From assembly GCF_003205835.1 (NCBI RefSeq), contig NZ_CP029773.1, positions 2,450,501 through 2,514,500 of the forward strand: 64,000 nt of DNA. Direction: 5' to 3'. The DNA is from Stenotrophomonas maltophilia. Its GTDB lineage: Bacteria > Pseudomonadota > Gammaproteobacteria > Xanthomonadales > Xanthomonadaceae. A model generated the notes under the pieces. The model worked only from the letters and a program-made list of their open reading frames with translations. It did not search any database and was not told the DNA's origin. Both the position numbers and the translations under genes were made by a program. This document shows, piece after piece, positions 1-8,404 of this stretch; the stretch's first letter is position 1, and the number at the start of each line of letters is the position of its first letter.

Positions 1-13
1 GGGAGTGCCTGGC

Positions 14-427
14 TCAGGCGCTCTTCATCCCCCATCTTCCAGCATTGACGTCGCGGATGGACTCTTGCAGGGATCTATCCAAAGTGTCATTCCAAGCGCC
101 TACTAGTTTGAGTCTCCGATCCCCATGGCTGAAGCCCTCGCAGGCTGTGAGACTAGGGCGCAGTTGCAATGGACTAAATCCGCTGAACCGCAGTGAACGG
201 GACCAATCAATGCCCGCCACACCGGCGTGACGCCAGCGCACGAAGCCATCGTGGAGCAAGGCTTGACTGAGCGCGGCGATCCCGCCGAGCAGCACGCCGG
301 CCAGAACGTGATAGAGCTGGTTGGAAATCCGGGCATGCAGCGCTGACATGACCGGAAACGGCGCGATGAAGAGCACGAGCATGGTCATGTCGGCTGCGTG
401 CGCGCGTCGGGAAATGGTGGGTGTCAT
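14..427 (-). CDS. Hypothetical protein with N-terminal membrane segments
   Basis: Protein of 137 residues that I do not recognise. The start at 427 is chosen because the ATG overlaps the stop of the upstream gene in an ATGA arrangement, so the two are probably translationally coupled; a longer reading frame to 484 would run into that gene. Residues about 12-30 (MTMLVLFIAPFPVMSALHA) and 37-55 (YHVLAGVLLGGIAALSQAL) are hydrophobic and may form two membrane helices; the rest is soluble. No catalytic motif is visible. It is the last gene of a three-gene minus-strand set of unknown function (1309 to 14). Confidence 0.6.
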   Translation of the reverse strand: MTPTISRRAHAADMTMLVLFIAPFPVMSALHARISNQLYHVLAGVLLGGIAALSQALLHDGFVRWRHAGVAGIDWSRSLRFSGFSPLQLRPSLTACEGFSHGDRRLKLVGAWNDTLDRSLQESIRDVNAGRWGMKSA

Positions 428-945
428 CGGGTTTTCTCCTTCTGTCGTGCGATGAAGTAGGCGGTGGCGTCGGGGTTTTCCCATAGGGGTCGCACGTGTG
501 CTCGGTCAGCCTGCTGCTGTGCGGCCAAGGCTTGGTCAGGCGACCAGCCGTGGCATGCTCGCCAGGTCTTGGACGGACGATAAAAGTTGGCGTGCTGTAG
601 CTCGATAAACCCTTTGCGTCTGAGGAAGGTGGGCAGCCTGGGATTCTGCACGCGCTCCACGAACAGGGCTGGCCACGGAATCAAGGTATCGCATAGTTCT
701 ACGAATTCGGTCAGCCAACCCCGGCCTTTGAGGCGCGGGTTGAGCTGGATATTGCCCAGGGTCAGCACGGGAACGTCATCACCCAGTCCGGCCAGCACCT
801 GACGCGCGTGCTTGATCCAGATCCGGGTGCCTGCGCGCTTGAGCTCAACACAGTCGGGGATCTGGTCAGCCTCAACCAGTGAAATCCATTTGAAGAGCTG
901 CAGTTCGATGCTGGGGATTCGGTTCAACTGGGCGTTGCTCATCAT
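424..945 (-). CDS. Hypothetical protein, possible GNAT-fold acyltransferase
   Basis: Protein of 173 residues starting MMSNAQLNR. The start at 945 is supported by AAGGGAA about six bases upstream. Residues about 60-110 read like the core of a GNAT N-acetyltransferase: a strand (VPVLTLGNIQLNP) followed by RLKGRGWLTEFVELC, which resembles the acetyl-CoA pyrophosphate loop, then NPRLPTFLRRKGF, which resembles the usual C-terminal 'N..a...Y.k.GF' segment. This is inference from pattern; no substrate can be named. It is coupled by ATGA overlap to the downstream gene at 427. Confidence 0.6.
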   Translation of the reverse strand: MMSNAQLNRIPSIELQLFKWISLVEADQIPDCVELKRAGTRIWIKHARQVLAGLGDDVPVLTLGNIQLNPRLKGRGWLTEFVELCDTLIPWPALFVERVQNPRLPTFLRRKGFIELQHANFYRPSKTWRACHGWSPDQALAAQQQADRAHVRPLWENPDATAYFIARQKEKTR

Positions 946-1309
946 GGAACAGTTCCCTTTGCGGGTCTGGTGCAGCGAGCAGCATCCGTGGCGATACTGA
1001 CGCCGCAATCGCCGGGACCAGCCACGGCGAGTCCTTGACGGCGGCCGGCAACACTGGGGACAGGCGTACTGCCATTGCACATATACCCGTCAGCCCCACA
1101 CCTATCAAAACGGGCCAGCCATTGGACCACCAAAGCAAAGCGCCCATTCCAACAATACAAAGAGCCAGGGTCAGCCACATCAGCAGGTTGGCTTGGGACG
1201 GACTCGCCGTCACCTTCCCTTCGACCCACCCTCCAAACAGCAGCGCAATCAGTATGAAGAACAGCACTACGCTCCATGCATCCCTACCATCAAGGCAACC
1301 CCGCCACAT
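872..1309 (-). CDS. Small multi-pass membrane protein
   Basis: Protein of 145 residues with three hydrophobic stretches in the first 90 residues (SVVLFFILIALLFGGWV, LLMWLTLALCIVGMGALLWW, WPVLIGVGLTGICAMAV). No family recognised. Its 3' end overlaps the following gene's start by 74 bases, an unusually long same-strand overlap, so the C-terminal tail may not be under selection. The ATG at 1309 has GGGGGAG 15 bases upstream, rather far; a TTG at 1348 would be in frame but has no better ribosome site. The hydrophobic pattern supports a real gene but the exact start is uncertain. Confidence 0.45.
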   Translation of the reverse strand: MWRGCLDGRDAWSVVLFFILIALLFGGWVEGKVTASPSQANLLMWLTLALCIVGMGALLWWSNGWPVLIGVGLTGICAMAVRLSPVLPAAVKDSPWLVPAIAASVSPRMLLAAPDPQRELFHDEQRPVEPNPQHRTAALQMDFTG

Positions 1310-1444
1310 AGTGACATGCAGCGCTCCCCCTCGCAGAATCCAACCCAATTAACGTGACGCGTCACGCCCGACTGACACCACCCCATTGGCGCCCCACCCC
1401 TCCCCCACTATAGTGCCAACCCTCACAAGGACGAGGCGGCGCAC

Positions 1445-2200
1445 ATGCCCTATATCGGAATCGGACTCCACGTACTGGCGGCCATCTACTTCGCGGTGCA
1501 CGCCATCCGCTCGGGCCAGAGCCTCTATTGGCTCATCCTGCTCTTCTCGTTCCCGCTGCTTGGCAGCGTCGTCTACTTCCTGGCGATCTACTTCCCGGAA
1601 GCCCGCAACTCCCGCGGCGCACGGCAGGTCGTCCGCTCCGCCAAGCAGCTCATGGACCCGGGCCAGGACCTGCGCAACGCTCGCGCAGAGCTGGCGCGCA
1701 CGCCCACCGTGCAGAACCGTGTTCGCCTGGGCATGACGCTGCTCGATGCCGGCCAGGCGGAGGAGGCCAGGGCCCTGCTTGAGCAGGCGGCCAGCTCGCC
1801 GCTGGGCGACGATCCCTACATCCTTACCGGCCTGGCCCGTGCCCGCCTCGAATCCGGGCACGCCGCGCTTGCGGTCGAAGCTCTCGACGGCCTGTTCGCC
1901 CGCCATCCGGACGTGCGCCGCAAGCCAGAACAGACCCTGCTCTATGCGCAGGCATTGGCCGCCACCCAGTCACCCGACGCCCGCGGCGCATTCGAGCGCG
2001 CTGTGGAATGTGGAAACGATGCTGCCGCCCGCTGCCTCTACGCCGAGTGGCTGATGGCACAACCGCAGCCCGCCGACCGTGAGCAGGCCCGCAGCCTGTT
2101 CGCCAGCATCATCGACGATGCCCAACACTGGTCGCGCCATGCGCGCAGCCACAATGCCGCGTGGCTGGAGCGGACCAAGGTCGCGTTGAAGGGCTACTGA
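1445..2200 (+). CDS. Membrane-anchored tetratricopeptide-repeat protein
   Basis: Protein of 251 residues starting MPYIGIGLHV. Two N-terminal membrane helices (about residues 4-20 and 28-49) resemble the PLDc_N hairpin found in cardiolipin synthases and immunity-type proteins; the rest, about residues 85-235, consists of TPR-like helical pairs (NRVRLGMTLLDAGQAEEARALLEQA; TGLARARLESGHAALAVEALDGLF; ARCLYAEWLMAQPQPADREQARSLF). It probably acts as an inner-membrane scaffold facing the cytoplasm. The upstream spacer (1310-1444) separates it from the divergent membrane gene and must hold both promoters. Confidence 0.8.
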   Translation: MPYIGIGLHVLAAIYFAVHAIRSGQSLYWLILLFSFPLLGSVVYFLAIYFPEARNSRGARQVVRSAKQLMDPGQDLRNARAELARTPTVQNRVRLGMTLLDAGQAEEARALLEQAASSPLGDDPYILTGLARARLESGHAALAVEALDGLFARHPDVRRKPEQTLLYAQALAATQSPDARGAFERAVECGNDAAARCLYAEWLMAQPQPADREQARSLFASIIDDAQHWSRHARSHNAAWLERTKVALKGY

Positions 2201-2449
2201 CGCCTGCCAGCCTTTGGTAATCCTGTCGCATCCGCCTCGCTCATGGTCTCTCCGGGCGGATGCCGACAGTCCGCAGGCCTGCACTACCGACATCGCCGAT
2301 AGCATTGCAGCGCAAGGCTCCAGCCGCGTTGCGCCATATACAACGATTCTGAAACTGTTGAATGTAGTGACGGCATCGGCCCTACTGCATTGGCATCGCG
2401 CACAACCGGGCGTATTTCTTGCCGTGCCACCTTGAACAGGTGGCCGGGC
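2201..2449. other. Intergenic region, no gene seen
   Basis: Non-coding stretch between the TPR gene and the palindromic element. It contains CCGCCTCG...CGGGCGG-type local complementarity just after the TPR stop, which may serve as a terminator, but no T-run follows. No supportable ORF. Confidence 0.4.
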
Positions 2450-2630
2450 TTCGAAACCCCGGTTGTGCAATCGTAAAAAGCGCTTGCCAGTCGGCACCAC
2501 CACCGCGTGGTGCCGACTGGCAATCCGTCAGCCGGCTACGGCGGGCGGTGCGTGGGGGCCTTGCGCCCGCCGGTCTGATTGCACACCGGGTTTCGAACCT
2601 CGCACCGTCCGCCACCTTTATCGGTGGCGG
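2450..2630. repeat. Nested palindromic element upstream of a hypothetical gene
   Basis: Three inverted repeats lie in 180 bases. The outer pair is 2450-2472 and 2577-2597, which are reverse complements except for two single-base indels (core TTCGAAACCC...TGTGCAATC). The inner pair is a perfect 16-bp stem, 2484-2499 with 2508-2523 (TTGCCAGTCGGCACCA), loop of eight bases. A third perfect 8-bp stem with loop TTTATC lies at 2609-2630, fifteen bases before the ribosome site of the next gene. The layout suggests a structured RNA leader or a small non-autonomous repeat. Family not identified. Confidence 0.65.
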
Positions 2631-2658
2631 CTTCTGCCTGCACGCAAGGAGCCCAGCC

Positions 2659-3015
2659 ATGACCCAGCCCCACTCCCCTGCCCCGCACCCGATCCACGAC
2701 GCGCCCGCTAACGGCCCCGCGTTGGATCCGAACACGCTTATCGCCCTGCTGCACAGCATCGGCTCCGGCGCCGCCTCCGACGGCCAGCCTTGGCCTGAGC
2801 GTCATCAGATGCCCGGGCGACGCATTGCCCTGGCGGACACCGATTGCTCCTTGGCCGGCTTTCGCGTGGTGCTGGAGATCCTGCTGGCCGCACAGCGTGC
2901 CCGCGAGAACGGCGAACTGGAACAGTACGTCGGCCCGCGCGTCATGGAGGGGCTGATCATGGCCGGGCTGGGACTCACGGCGCATGCCATCGATCGGGTG
3001 CGCCCGGAGGATTGA
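2659..3015 (+). CDS. Hypothetical cytoplasmic protein
   Basis: Protein of 118 residues starting MTQPHSPAPHP. The start is set by AAGGAG at 2646-2651, seven bases upstream; a longer ORF would cross the palindromic element. Residues 1-25 are proline- and histidine-rich and probably disordered; the remainder (PNTLIALLHSIGSGAASDG, CSLAGFRVVLEILLAAQRARENGELEQYVGPRVMEGLIMAGLGLTAHAI) is helical. No family recognised. The next gene starts directly after its stop, so both form an operon behind the nested palindromes. Confidence 0.65.
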   Translation: MTQPHSPAPHPIHDAPANGPALDPNTLIALLHSIGSGAASDGQPWPERHQMPGRRIALADTDCSLAGFRVVLEILLAAQRARENGELEQYVGPRVMEGLIMAGLGLTAHAIDRVRPED

Positions 3016-3486
3016 GTGGCTTGCTGCCGCTGGGCGGCCACGGTGCTGTGCCTCGTGGCGGTGGTTGCGGCACAGACGCGATGGCTGACGCCCCCACTGC
3101 CATCTCCTATCGGGTTCCAAAGCATCAACGACGATCGATTCTCACAACTGCGCCGCCAGGCGATGCAGTTCGTGGACGCTCGGCCTCGGCAGGGCTTCCA
3201 GTTCGTGGAACGGCATCGGGATTCCGAGCTCCAGGTTCATTGCCGGGGCGTACCGGTGCTGTGGTTGGAAAGGCGCTCGCAATATTTGCTGTTGCAGGTC
3301 TCGCTGGACGCGGAGCAGCGGGCGCCCGCCGTTCTGCAGCTTGGTACGTTGCTTCAATGGCAGCTGCAACCGTTGGGCCACTTGGAGCAGCTGCTGGTTG
3401 GCGTGCCGGAACCTGTTCTGTTGGATCGGGTGCTGCAGATTCTTGCTGGTGATGTGCCTGATGGGGAGCGATGTGGCGTGCCGTAG
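3016..3486 (+). CDS. Hypothetical exported protein
   Basis: Protein of 156 residues. The start is a GTG directly after the TGA of the previous gene, so expression is coupled. Residues 1-20 (MACCRWAATVLCLVAVVAAQ) look like a signal peptide or N-terminal anchor, so the product is probably periplasmic. The mature part is rich in Leu, Gln and Arg with no known motif. The TAG stop codon lies inside the GTAG of a SMAG-type repeat. Confidence 0.55.
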   Translation: MACCRWAATVLCLVAVVAAQTRWLTPPLPSPIGFQSINDDRFSQLRRQAMQFVDARPRQGFQFVERHRDSELQVHCRGVPVLWLERRSQYLLLQVSLDAEQRAPAVLQLGTLLQWQLQPLGHLEQLLVGVPEPVLLDRVLQILAGDVPDGERCGVP

Positions 3487-3507
3487 TCGAGCCAGGCTCG
3501 ACTCTAG
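3483..3507 (+). repeat. SMAG-type GTAG palindromic repeat
   Basis: GTAG followed by a 9-bp perfect stem (AGTCGAGCC / GGCTCGACT) and CTAG. Form matches the GTAG-headed stem-loops of S. maltophilia (SMAG family). The TAG at 3484-3486 is the stop codon of the upstream exported protein. It may stabilise the 3' end of the mRNA. Confidence 0.8.
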
Positions 3508-3576
3508 AGAGCCGCGGCTGCGAGGGTTCGGGGCTAGTCACCTGCGCGACGGGCATTGGCCCAGTGATCATGCGAC

Positions 3577-4203
3577 TCACCTCCCGGCATCGATCCAGCC
3601 CGCAAGGCGCGCACGCGCGAGATCTTCTGGCGTGTCGATATCCAGGCCCAGCTCCGGCGCTTGAAGGACATGCACGGCATCGATGGGAAGCTGCCTCAAG
3701 CGCGCTCCGAAGCCGCGGTCACCGCTTGCACCCACCTGATTGAACCATGCGCGCGGCACCACTGCAGGAACGCCAAGGACCTTTCCGTGACGGGTGCCAG
3801 CGCACCCTGACGCCGAAGCGCGGGCACCCAAAAGCAACGCCTGCAAATGGGCATGCTCGATCGCGGGCTGGTCGCAGGCCACGACCATCACGGCGGCCAC
3901 ACTGGGCAGCAGGTGTGCGCCGGCCACCTGCAGGCTGCTCGCCAGGCCGTTTTCCCAGTGGTGGTTGGTTACCGGAGTCGCATCCAGTCCGGAAATACTG
4001 GATGTCACGGCCTGTGCGCTCCCGCCCACCACTACCAACACCTGCGATGGCGCAAGCTCCAGTGCCAATCGCACTACGCGATGTACAAGGGTCTCGCCCT
4101 GCCGGGTCAGAAGCTGCTTGGGCTGGCCAAGCCGGGTGCTCCCGCCCGCAGCAAGCACGACGACTGCATGCGCGGCGGTCACGTGCCGGCGGTGCTTCGC
4201 CAT
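3577..4203 (-). CDS. MocA-like molybdenum cofactor nucleotidyltransferase
   Basis: Protein of 208 residues with the NTP-transferase signature LAAGGSTRLGQPKQLL near residues 17-32 and the metal-site segment VVACDQPAIEH near 108-118. MocA-type enzymes attach CMP to molybdopterin, giving the MCD form used by xanthine-oxidase-family enzymes. That fits its place as last gene of the paoABC-like operon, overlapping the XdhC gene by 25 bases. Some related proteins have other NTP specificity, so the exact substrate is inferred from context. Confidence 0.85.
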   Translation of the reverse strand: MAKHRRHVTAAHAVVVLAAGGSTRLGQPKQLLTRQGETLVHRVVRLALELAPSQVLVVVGGSAQAVTSSISGLDATPVTNHHWENGLASSLQVAGAHLLPSVAAVMVVACDQPAIEHAHLQALLLGARASASGCAGTRHGKVLGVPAVVPRAWFNQVGASGDRGFGARLRQLPIDAVHVLQAPELGLDIDTPEDLARARLAGWIDAGR

Positions 4204-5240
4204 TGCTGCAGCTGCGCGGCGATGCTGAGCGATATTGCCTCCGGCCCCCGCCCTCCGATGTTGAGGCCGACCGGTGATCGAAGTCTCGGGGACAGGCGGT
4301 GGCGCTGATCCGGTGTCAGCAGTTTGAACAGATCCTCACGCCTTCGCCGCGGACCCAGCAGCCCAATGAAGGCAACCTCGGTATCGGCCAGGGCGACCAG
4401 CGCCTCGCGGTCCAGCTCGAAGTCGTGGTGCATCACCAGTACCGCGTCGCACGCGTCGGCATGGAGGGCCTCGGCCGGGCTCACCTGGAGCTGTGCATCC
4501 GCGCCCTGCCCCGCCGAGGACCAGCGCGCTCGTCGTTCGACCACGCTGACCCGCCACCCCAGGCCCCGCAGCAACGGAACCAGGAAGGGCGTTTCTGGAC
4601 CGCCGCCCAACAGCAGGGCCCGCGGAAGCCGGGGCAACGGCAAACGCCACGCTGCTTCTCCAAAGGGCTGCGCCCCGTCCATCGGATTCAGCTGCCATGC
4701 CTGCTCGCAATGGCCGGCGCGGAAAACGATCTGCCCCGACGTGCGAAGGTCGCGCTGGAGTGACACCCCCTCGCGGAGCCATGCCTCGATCACGGTGCCG
4801 ATGCCGGTCATGGCACGCAACGGCAGAAGCGCAATCCGAAGCCGGCCGCGGCAGCCGAGCGCGGACCCACTCAACAGGTCGTCGTCACTGCGGGTGTCGA
4901 TCTCGATCCAATCGACCTGCCCCGCCGCGCTCACCTGCTCCGCGCGTCGCGCGAGCTCGGGCTCCAGGCATCCGCCGCTCAGCCAGCCGACCTGGCTGCC
5001 GTTGCAGAACAGCACCATGTCGCCGGCACCGGCGTAGGTGGAGCCACCGGTTTCCAGCACCAGCGCGAGCACGGCGTGCTCGCCCGCGCGCACGCGCGTC
5101 AAGGCCGTCTCGAGCACGCCGCGCGGGCTGCCTTCGGTGAGGAAGCCCGGCGCTGCGGACAGGTGCCCGGCAGGATCCCTGCGCTCCACTCCCTCTGCCG
5201 CAGAGGCCTCCAGGACGGTTGAGGCCACGGGTCGGTCCAT
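4179..5240 (-). CDS. XdhC/PaoD-like molybdenum cofactor insertion chaperone
   Basis: Protein of about 353 residues in the XdhC/CoxI family, with the N-terminal segment (ALVLETGGSTYAGAGDMVLFCNGSQVGWLSGGCLE) and the C-terminal Rossmann-like segment (DAVLVMHHDFELDREALVAL...AFIGLLGPRRRREDL). These proteins bind and protect the sulfurated molybdenum cofactor and load it into the large subunit. ATG at 5240 chosen; a TTG at 5246 is also in frame and neither has a clear ribosome site, so translation probably depends on the upstream gene, which ends ten bases away. Confidence 0.88.
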   Translation of the reverse strand: MDRPVASTVLEASAAEGVERRDPAGHLSAAPGFLTEGSPRGVLETALTRVRAGEHAVLALVLETGGSTYAGAGDMVLFCNGSQVGWLSGGCLEPELARRAEQVSAAGQVDWIEIDTRSDDDLLSGSALGCRGRLRIALLPLRAMTGIGTVIEAWLREGVSLQRDLRTSGQIVFRAGHCEQAWQLNPMDGAQPFGEAAWRLPLPRLPRALLLGGGPETPFLVPLLRGLGWRVSVVERRARWSSAGQGADAQLQVSPAEALHADACDAVLVMHHDFELDREALVALADTEVAFIGLLGPRRRREDLFKLLTPDQRHRLSPRLRSPVGLNIGGRGPEAISLSIAAQLQQWRSTAGT

Positions 5241-5249
5241 GCGCAACGG

Positions 5250-7454
5250 TCAGCCTACGTCTGGCAAGCCGGGCAACAGCTTGTCCAGGGTGATGGGATA
5301 GTTGCGCACGCGCACACCGGTGGCGTTGTAGACCGCATTGGCGATCGCAGCGCCGACCCCACAGATGCCCAGCTCACCTACGCCCTTGGCCTTCATCGGC
5401 GAGATCACCGGGTCCAGCGTGTCGAGGAAGACCACCTCCTGGTGCGGAATGTCGGCGTGTACGGGAACCTCGTATCCGGCCAGGTCATGGTTGATGAACA
5501 GGCCAAGCCGCTTGTCGACCACCAGTTCCTCCATCAGGGTCGCGCCTGCGCCCATCACCATCCCGCCGATGACCTGGCTGCGTGCGGACAGCGGGTTGAG
5601 GATCCGGCCGCCATCGCATACGGCCAGCATCCTGCGGATGCGCGTCTCTCCGGTATAGGCATGCACGGCGACTTCGCAGAAATGCGCTGCATAGGTGCCG
5701 ACGTCGTACCCCTGCTTGAACTTGCCGAAGGCAATGCCGTCCTCTGCCGACAGTGTGCCCGCTTCGGCCAGGTCGATGGTCCGCCCACCCGCCTGGATAC
5801 GGCCATTGGCGAAGTTTGCCGTATCGCCGTCGAAGCCCAGTTTCTCGCCCACCTTGCGGCGCAGGCTGACGCACGCCGCGTACACGCCTGCGGTGGAGCT
5901 TGCCGCGCCCCACTGGCCACCGGAACCGGCGGAGGCGGGATGACGGGAGTCGCCGAGGGTCACCTGGACCCGGTCCAGCGGCACGCCCATGGTCTCAGCT
6001 GCCGTCTGCGCGATGATCGTGTAGGAGCCGGTGCCGATGTCGGTCATGTCGGTTTCCACGATCACCCCGCCCTGGCCGTCAAGCCGGACCCGCGCCGCCG
6101 ACTTCATCGTCGGTGCGCCGCGATAGCCTGCGGACACGCCCATTCCGACCAGCCAGTGCCCTTCTCTTACCTGCGCCGGCTTGGCGTTGCGCTTGTTCCA
6201 GTTGAAGCGTTCCGCGCCCTCGCGCAGGCAGCGCACCAGGTTGCGGTCGGAGAACTTCTTGCTCGGATCGCCGGGTACGACCTCGGGTTCGTTGAGGATG
6301 CGGAACGCGATCGGGTCGAGGCCCAGCTTCTCGGCCATTTCGTCCATCGCCACTTCCAGCGCCATGTGGCCCGGTGCTTCGCCCGGCGCGCGCATCGCAT
6401 TGCCTTCGGGCATGTCGAGCGTGGCGATGTAGTTGGCCACCAGGCGGTTGGCGCCTGCATAGAGCTTGGGCGTCTGCAGGGTACCGTTCTCGCCGTCCTC
6501 GCCGTTGATGTTGCCCGACCAGTTCTCATGGGCGATGGCGGAGATCCTGCCGTCCTTCGCGCAACCGATTCGGACGCGTTGGATGGTCGCGTGCCGGTGC
6601 GTGGTGTTGTTGGGCATCAACGGGCGTTGCAGCGCGATCTTCACCGGCCGCCCGATCTGCTTGGCGGCCAGTGCAGCCAGCACCGCATCGGCGCGGATGA
6701 ACAGCTTGCCGCCGAAGCCGCCGCCGATATAGGGCGAGTCCACGCGCACCTTGCCAGCATCGATGCCGAGGATCGCGGCCATGCCCTGCCTGGCCCAGTC
6801 GATCATCTGGTTCGAGGTCCACAGGGTGAGCGTGTCGCCTTCCCAGGCGGCGATGGTGGCGTGCGGCTCCATCATCGAATGACTTTCGTCGGCTGTGTGG
6901 TAGGTCTCGTCGAGCTTGACCGCCGCGCTCGCGTAAGCGCTGTCGAAATCACCCAGCGTCTGCCGGTCGGGCTTGCCACCGCGCCCCTTGGCCAGCGGCG
7001 CGGACGGCGCCAGCGCTGGGAAATCGAAGCGCCCCTTGCCGCGCTCGTAACGGGTGCGGATCAACGCTGCGGCGGCGCGGGCCTGCTCGAAGGTCTCGGC
7101 CACCACGCAGGCAATGGCCTGGTGGTAATGGGCGACCTCGGGCCCGCCGAACAGTGGCGCATTGTTCCAGTTGGATGTGCCGACCGGTTTGGTCTCCGGT
7201 GCGGTGATCACCGCCAGTACGCCGGGGGCGGCACGTGCACGGGACGCATCCATCGAGATGATGCGCCCCTTGCCGATGCCCGCGCCGACGATGTAGCCGT
7301 AGACCTGGTTTGGCGCCACGTCATGGCGCTCGTAGGCATAGGGGGCGGTGCCGGTGGTCTTGCGTGGGCCATCGATGCGCGGCGTCGACTTGCCGACCAC
7401 CTTGGCCTTGTCGAACAGGTTGTCGCCGGCGGGGGCGTTGAATTCGAGGGGCAT
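5250..7454 (-). CDS. paoC: Aldehyde oxidoreductase molybdenum-binding subunit (PaoC/YagR type)
   Basis: Large subunit (734 residues) of a xanthine-oxidase-family molybdoenzyme. The C-terminal KGVGELGICGVGAA carries the catalytic glutamate (Glu694 here, matching Glu692 of E. coli PaoC). Segments such as YIGGGFGGKLFIRADAVLAALAAK and ANAMRAPGEAPGH-like NAMRAPGEAPGHMALEVAMDE are typical of the cofactor-binding domains. The ATG at 7454 overlaps the stop of the upstream FAD gene (ATGA). The gene order Fe-S, FAD, Moco, XdhC matches E. coli paoABCD, whose product oxidises aromatic aldehydes in the periplasm. Substrate here is inferred. Confidence 0.9.
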   Translation of the reverse strand: MPLEFNAPAGDNLFDKAKVVGKSTPRIDGPRKTTGTAPYAYERHDVAPNQVYGYIVGAGIGKGRIISMDASRARAAPGVLAVITAPETKPVGTSNWNNAPLFGGPEVAHYHQAIACVVAETFEQARAAAALIRTRYERGKGRFDFPALAPSAPLAKGRGGKPDRQTLGDFDSAYASAAVKLDETYHTADESHSMMEPHATIAAWEGDTLTLWTSNQMIDWARQGMAAILGIDAGKVRVDSPYIGGGFGGKLFIRADAVLAALAAKQIGRPVKIALQRPLMPNNTTHRHATIQRVRIGCAKDGRISAIAHENWSGNINGEDGENGTLQTPKLYAGANRLVANYIATLDMPEGNAMRAPGEAPGHMALEVAMDEMAEKLGLDPIAFRILNEPEVVPGDPSKKFSDRNLVRCLREGAERFNWNKRNAKPAQVREGHWLVGMGVSAGYRGAPTMKSAARVRLDGQGGVIVETDMTDIGTGSYTIIAQTAAETMGVPLDRVQVTLGDSRHPASAGSGGQWGAASSTAGVYAACVSLRRKVGEKLGFDGDTANFANGRIQAGGRTIDLAEAGTLSAEDGIAFGKFKQGYDVGTYAAHFCEVAVHAYTGETRIRRMLAVCDGGRILNPLSARSQVIGGMVMGAGATLMEELVVDKRLGLFINHDLAGYEVPVHADIPHQEVVFLDTLDPVISPMKAKGVGELGICGVGAAIANAVYNATGVRVRNYPITLDKLLPGLPDVG

Positions 7455-8404
7455 CAGCGCTCTCCTTCGGCCAGAACGGCTGCCAGCGTGCGCTCGGCGA
7501 GCGCGATCTTGAACGCGTTCTCCTGCGTTGGACGGGCACCGGCGAACACCTGCCGGGTCGCGGCCTTGACGCTGTCGCGCAGCAGGGGTTCGGCTGCTTC
7601 GATGCGCCACGGCTTCGGCGCGACCCCGCCGAACGCGAATCGCGCCGAGCCGTCACGCTGCACGACCGCGGCGACCGACACCAGTGCGAATGCATAGGAC
7701 GCGCGGTCACGTACCTTGTGGTACACGTGCCGGCCGCCCAGCGGTTCCGGCAGCGTGACGTGGGTGATCAGCTCACCGCGCTGCAGCACGTTGTCCTGCT
7801 GTGGCGTGTCGCCCGGGGAACGATGGAACTCGGCAATCGGAATGCTGCGCGTGCTGCCATCGCCCTTGACGGTCTGGATCGAGGCGTCCAGCACGCGCAG
7901 CGCCACCGCCATATCGCCTGGATAGGTCGCGATGCAGCTGTCCGAGGTGCCGATCACGCCCATCTGCCGGGAGAACCCTTCGAGCGCGCCGCAGCCTGAT
8001 CCGGGCAGGCGCTTGTTGCAGGGCAGATGGGGGTCGTAGAAGTACGGGCAGCGGGTGCGCTGCAGCAGGTTGCCGCCGGTGGTGGCTTTGTTGCGCAGCT
8101 GCCCGGACGCGCCTGCCACGATCGCGCGGGTCAGCACACTGTAGTCGCGGCGCACGCGCTCATGCGAGGCCAGCGCGGTATTGGTGACCAGCGTGCCGAT
8201 GCGCAGGCCGCCGTCGTCGGTGGGTTCGATCCTGTCCAGGCCGATGTCCTGCACGTCGACCAGGTGCGCGGGCGTCTCGACCTCCAGCTTCATCAGGTCG
8301 AGCAGGTTGGTTCCTCCCGCCAGGAACTTCGCTCCCTCGGTGCCGGCGACGGCCTTGGCGGCCTCGGCAGGAGACTTCGCGCGCTCGTAACTGAAGACCT
8401 TCAT
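7454..8404 (-). CDS. paoB: Aldehyde oxidoreductase FAD-binding subunit (PaoB/YagS type)
   Basis: Protein of 316 residues starting [11 protein letters not shown], with the FAD-binding PCMH motif [15 protein letters not shown] near residues 28-42 and [25 protein letters not shown] near 107-131. The Cys-bearing insert ([26 protein letters not shown]) matches the extra [4Fe-4S] site seen in E. coli PaoB and absent from ordinary xanthine dehydrogenase FAD subunits. This strengthens assignment to the Pao subfamily. Start and stop overlap both neighbours by four bases, so the three subunits are translationally coupled. Confidence 0.9.
   Translation of the reverse strand: MKVFSYERAKSPAEAAKAVAGTEGAKFLAGGTNLLDLMKLEVETPAHLVDVQDIGLDRIEPTDDGGLRIGTLVTNTALASHERVRRDYSVLTRAIVAGASGQLRNKATTGGNLLQRTRCPYFYDPHLPCNKRLPGSGCGALEGFSRQMGVIGTSDSCIATYPGDMAVALRVLDASIQTVKGDGSTRSIPIAEFHRSPGDTPQQDNVLQRGELITHVTLPEPLGGRHVYHKVRDRASYAFALVSVAAVVQRDGSARFAFGGVAPKPWRIEAAEPLLRDSVKAATRQVFAGARPTQENAFKIALAERTLAAVLAEGER

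Noticed and set aside
5442-7697. 751-codon ORF on the plus strand
   Set aside because: Antisense to paoC, whose molybdenum-site motifs are clear; the reverse frame has no recognisable domain and reflects high-GC codon bias.
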